Assembly: GCF_900105145.1 (NCBI RefSeq)
Contig: NZ_LT629752.1
Coordinates: forward strand, 3,477,501-3,541,500
Length of the DNA stretch: 64,000 bases
DNA from: Polaribacter sp. KT25b
GTDB taxonomy: Bacteria > Bacteroidota > Bacteroidia > Flavobacteriales > Flavobacteriaceae
Direction of reading: 5' to 3'
The position numbers and the translations under genes were made by a program. How positions within the stretch are numbered: position 1 is the first letter of the stretch; each line of letters begins with the position of its first letter. Shown piece by piece: positions 62,287 through 64,000 of this stretch. A model generated the notes under the pieces. The model did not search any database. It was not told where the DNA came from and saw only the letters and a list, made by a program, of their open reading frames with translations.

Positions 62287-63674
62287 TACTTGTTTTTATT
62301 TTCAATTTTAACAAGGCGTTCGTAATGATTATGTGTAGCTTTATTAAAAAGTGAAACATAAAATAGCATACCTTTTCTAAAAATTTCTTTAAATGATAAT
62401 GATAACTCTTTATCTAAAAAGTACATTCCCATCCAAATACCAAGAATGGTGAAAAAGATAGAAGCAATTGCCACAACAATTAATGATTTAAATATAAAAA
62501 TTGCTACTAAATCTCCAATTACATTTGCTATTAGCATAACAAAAACCTTAATAGCATTAATTTTAGGTTTATTAACACTATCTAAACCAACGCCCGTCAT
62601 TCTATCAATGGGTAATAATAATCCATAAATAGAAAAAACTCTAACAATATCAACAACATTAAAACCTGTTACTGGATCTGTTGTTAAATATTGATGTCCA
62701 CTTATTACAATAACAAAGAATTCAGCAAACACAAATGTAACTAAACTAATTCCTACAAAAAGATATGTTAACGCTCCCGAATATGTGTAAAACAAACTTT
62801 TTACTTCATCTATTTTATTGTGTAAACTAGCTTTAGACATCTTAGGAAAAGCAGTTGCAACAAAACTTCGCAAAGGTATTTGTTGTAATTCTGTAAGCTT
62901 TAAAGGAATACTGTAGAGAGCAACTGCAGCACTACCTAAAGGACTTAAGCTTATAATTAACGTATCTACACTACGTAATAAATTAGTACCAATTAGCGTA
63001 AATGTTGTGTATTTACCAAAATGTAATAAAACTTTATTAGTTTCTACACTAGCTTTTTTTATAAGAAGTATGCCGTCCCAGCCTAGAACAAAACTTAATA
63101 TTGATGTAGCTGCATTTACTATAATTAAACCTATAACTAATTGATTCAGTGTTAATTTTAAAATTAAAAAATGTATTAAAATTATTATAAAAAAAACTCC
63201 ACTATTAATAGATTTAAGTGCTAAAATTTGCATATACTTTCTATCTGCTTGTAATACAACCAAAGCAATATTCCAAGGAAGGTTTAAAAATGCCAGTAAA
63301 GGATACCAAGTAAAAAACATGTTATATCCAGAATTCTGAATGGCTTCAGGAAAAAATAATTTACAAAAAATTAGTACTAATGCCACTAAAACGGTTGCAC
63401 ATAAGCTAATTAAAGCATTAGAACCTATAAGTTTCACTCTAGAGTTATCATCAGCTCCAGAAAGATATCTTATCAAACCAGTATTCGTAATCCCAAATCT
63501 AAACATTTCGACTAATGATCCTGCAGCAATAAACAAAACCCATTCACCAAAAACTTCTAACGATAAACTTCTTGCAAGTAAAGCAAAACCACTAATACCT
63601 AAAATAGCAATTACAACATTTCCTGATAAAGACAGGAAATTATCCTCACTCACTATTTTTTTTAGTTTTTTCAT
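62286..63674 (-). CDS. Wzx-type polysaccharide flippase
   Basis: A 462-residue protein with 12-14 helices in the MOP/polysaccharide-transport layout (NVVIAILGISGFALLARSLSLEVFGEW, then TLIGTNLLRSVDTLIISLSP). It would flip undecaprenyl-linked repeat units across the inner membrane. It overlaps the polymerase gene downstream and is 10 bp from the BY-kinase-like gene upstream. Confidence 0.92.
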   Translation of the reverse strand: MKKLKKIVSEDNFLSLSGNVVIAILGISGFALLARSLSLEVFGEWVLFIAAGSLVEMFRFGITNTGLIRYLSGADDNSRVKLIGSNALISLCATVLVALVLIFCKLFFPEAIQNSGYNMFFTWYPLLAFLNLPWNIALVVLQADRKYMQILALKSINSGVFFIIILIHFLILKLTLNQLVIGLIIVNAATSILSFVLGWDGILLIKKASVETNKVLLHFGKYTTFTLIGTNLLRSVDTLIISLSPLGSAAVALYSIPLKLTELQQIPLRSFVATAFPKMSKASLHNKIDEVKSLFYTYSGALTYLFVGISLVTFVFAEFFVIVISGHQYLTTDPVTGFNVVDIVRVFSIYGLLLPIDRMTGVGLDSVNKPKINAIKVFVMLIANVIGDLVAIFIFKSLIVVAIASIFFTILGIWMGMYFLDKELSLSFKEIFRKGMLFYVSLFNKATHNHYERLVKIENKNK

Positions 63675-63684
63675 TTGTACTAAA

Positions 63685-64000
63685 TTAAATTTGGGAATTA
63701 GAAAAAAATTGAAATTTAAAAATCGTTTTTAATCTGGCTCTAAATTTACTTCGTTCTTTAGGTAATTCTCCTAAAACCGATTCCATTTCATCTATATGAA
63801 CTCCATTTAAAATAAAATTAATTTTTGATGCAGATGTAGTTAATAAGTTACTCATAGCAGACTTATCTGCATCTGACCATACACGATTAGAACGACAAAC
63901 TAAAATACCCAAATCTGCATTATCTATCAAAGACAAAGGATAATTATTATATATTAAAGCTGGCAACTCAATAATTACAAAATCAGGATTATAATTAAGA
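63685..64000 (-). CDS. C-terminal part of a Wzc/CpsD-type P-loop ATPase, 5' end outside window
   Basis: The frame is open to the right edge (63999). The visible ~104 residues read FVIIELPALIYNNYP (the Walker B-like strand, with E where most BY-kinases have D), then NADLGILVCRSNRVWSDADKSAM, as in bacterial tyrosine kinases that control polysaccharide chain length. The C-terminus ends RARLKTIFKFQFFSNSQI, lacking the usual tyrosine cluster. It is the most upstream visible gene of the minus-strand polysaccharide locus, 10 bp from wzx. Confidence 0.75.
   Translation of the reverse strand, partial: LNYNPDFVIIELPALIYNNYPLSLIDNADLGILVCRSNRVWSDADKSAMSNLLTTSASKINFILNGVHIDEMESVLGELPKERSKFRARLKTIFKFQFFSNSQI

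Overview
The window is an AT-rich (about 30 % GC by eye) chromosomal segment of a Bacteroidota bacterium, most likely a marine Flavobacteriaceae member of the Polaribacter/Tenacibaculum kind. The evidence is the promoter style (TTG, 19-23 bp, TAnnTTTG), weak Shine-Dalgarno sites, a TonB receptor with carboxypeptidase-like N-terminal domain paired with a lipoprotein, a BNR-propeller exoprotein of the type exported by the type IX system, and flavobacterial-type families such as DUF6427/DUF6341-like proteins. The genus is inference. No phage, IS element, CRISPR array, rRNA or replication origin was seen.

Layout. 1-2658: 5' part of a large secreted Asp-box propeller protein that runs off the left edge. 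2782-7467: a DksA-like protein, ileS (type 2, with an altered GVHH signature) and a TerB/J-domain protein. 7809-9217: bacilliredoxin, a small membrane protein and an HD hydrolase. 9274-13960: an AraC regulator with a tiny coupled ORF, then four tandem promoter-gene-terminator cassettes encoding paralogous small secreted proteins. 14049-25021: housekeeping and envelope genes (crotonase, NtrY-like kinase, MATE, UspA, AddB-like nuclease, omega-amidase, acyl-ACP desaturase, PlsC). 25123-29289: TonB receptor plus repeat lipoprotein. 29494-33213: pgi, a lipoprotein M23 peptidase and a DUF3108-like protein. 33305-37010: tryptophan/tyrosine catabolism (kynA, hppD, hmgA). 37245-37800: a 24-codon ORF and a decayed pseudogene. 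37964-40943: Nfu, NBP35-type ATPase, alkyltransferase-like protein, trmB. 40985-49018: DUF6427-like protein, upp, EamA, yicC-gmk-nadD, M23, GH3, a 27-residue microprotein and queD. 49304-49478: tRNA-Gly and tRNA-Leu behind a boxA-like leader. 49565-53712: HAD hydrolase, LruC-domain lipoprotein, YVTN-type propeller. 53888-64000: a minus-strand exopolysaccharide/capsule locus (three processive or GT4 transferase types, an acyltransferase, a fused phosphoribosyltransferase-HAD protein, Wzy, Wzx, and the C-terminus of a Wzc/CpsD-type ATPase).

How the genes fit together. Wzx, Wzy and the Wzc/CpsD-type ATPase suggest a Wzy-dependent polysaccharide. The PRTase-HAD fusion inside it is a good candidate for building ribofuranose into the polymer from PRPP, the most interesting single lead here. 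The four cassettes share a conserved promoter, a palindrome over the -33 region and covarying terminators, and lie beside a divergent AraC gene that may control them. Several spacers carry a family of structured dispersed repeats (7571, 22787, 35664 and 37863).
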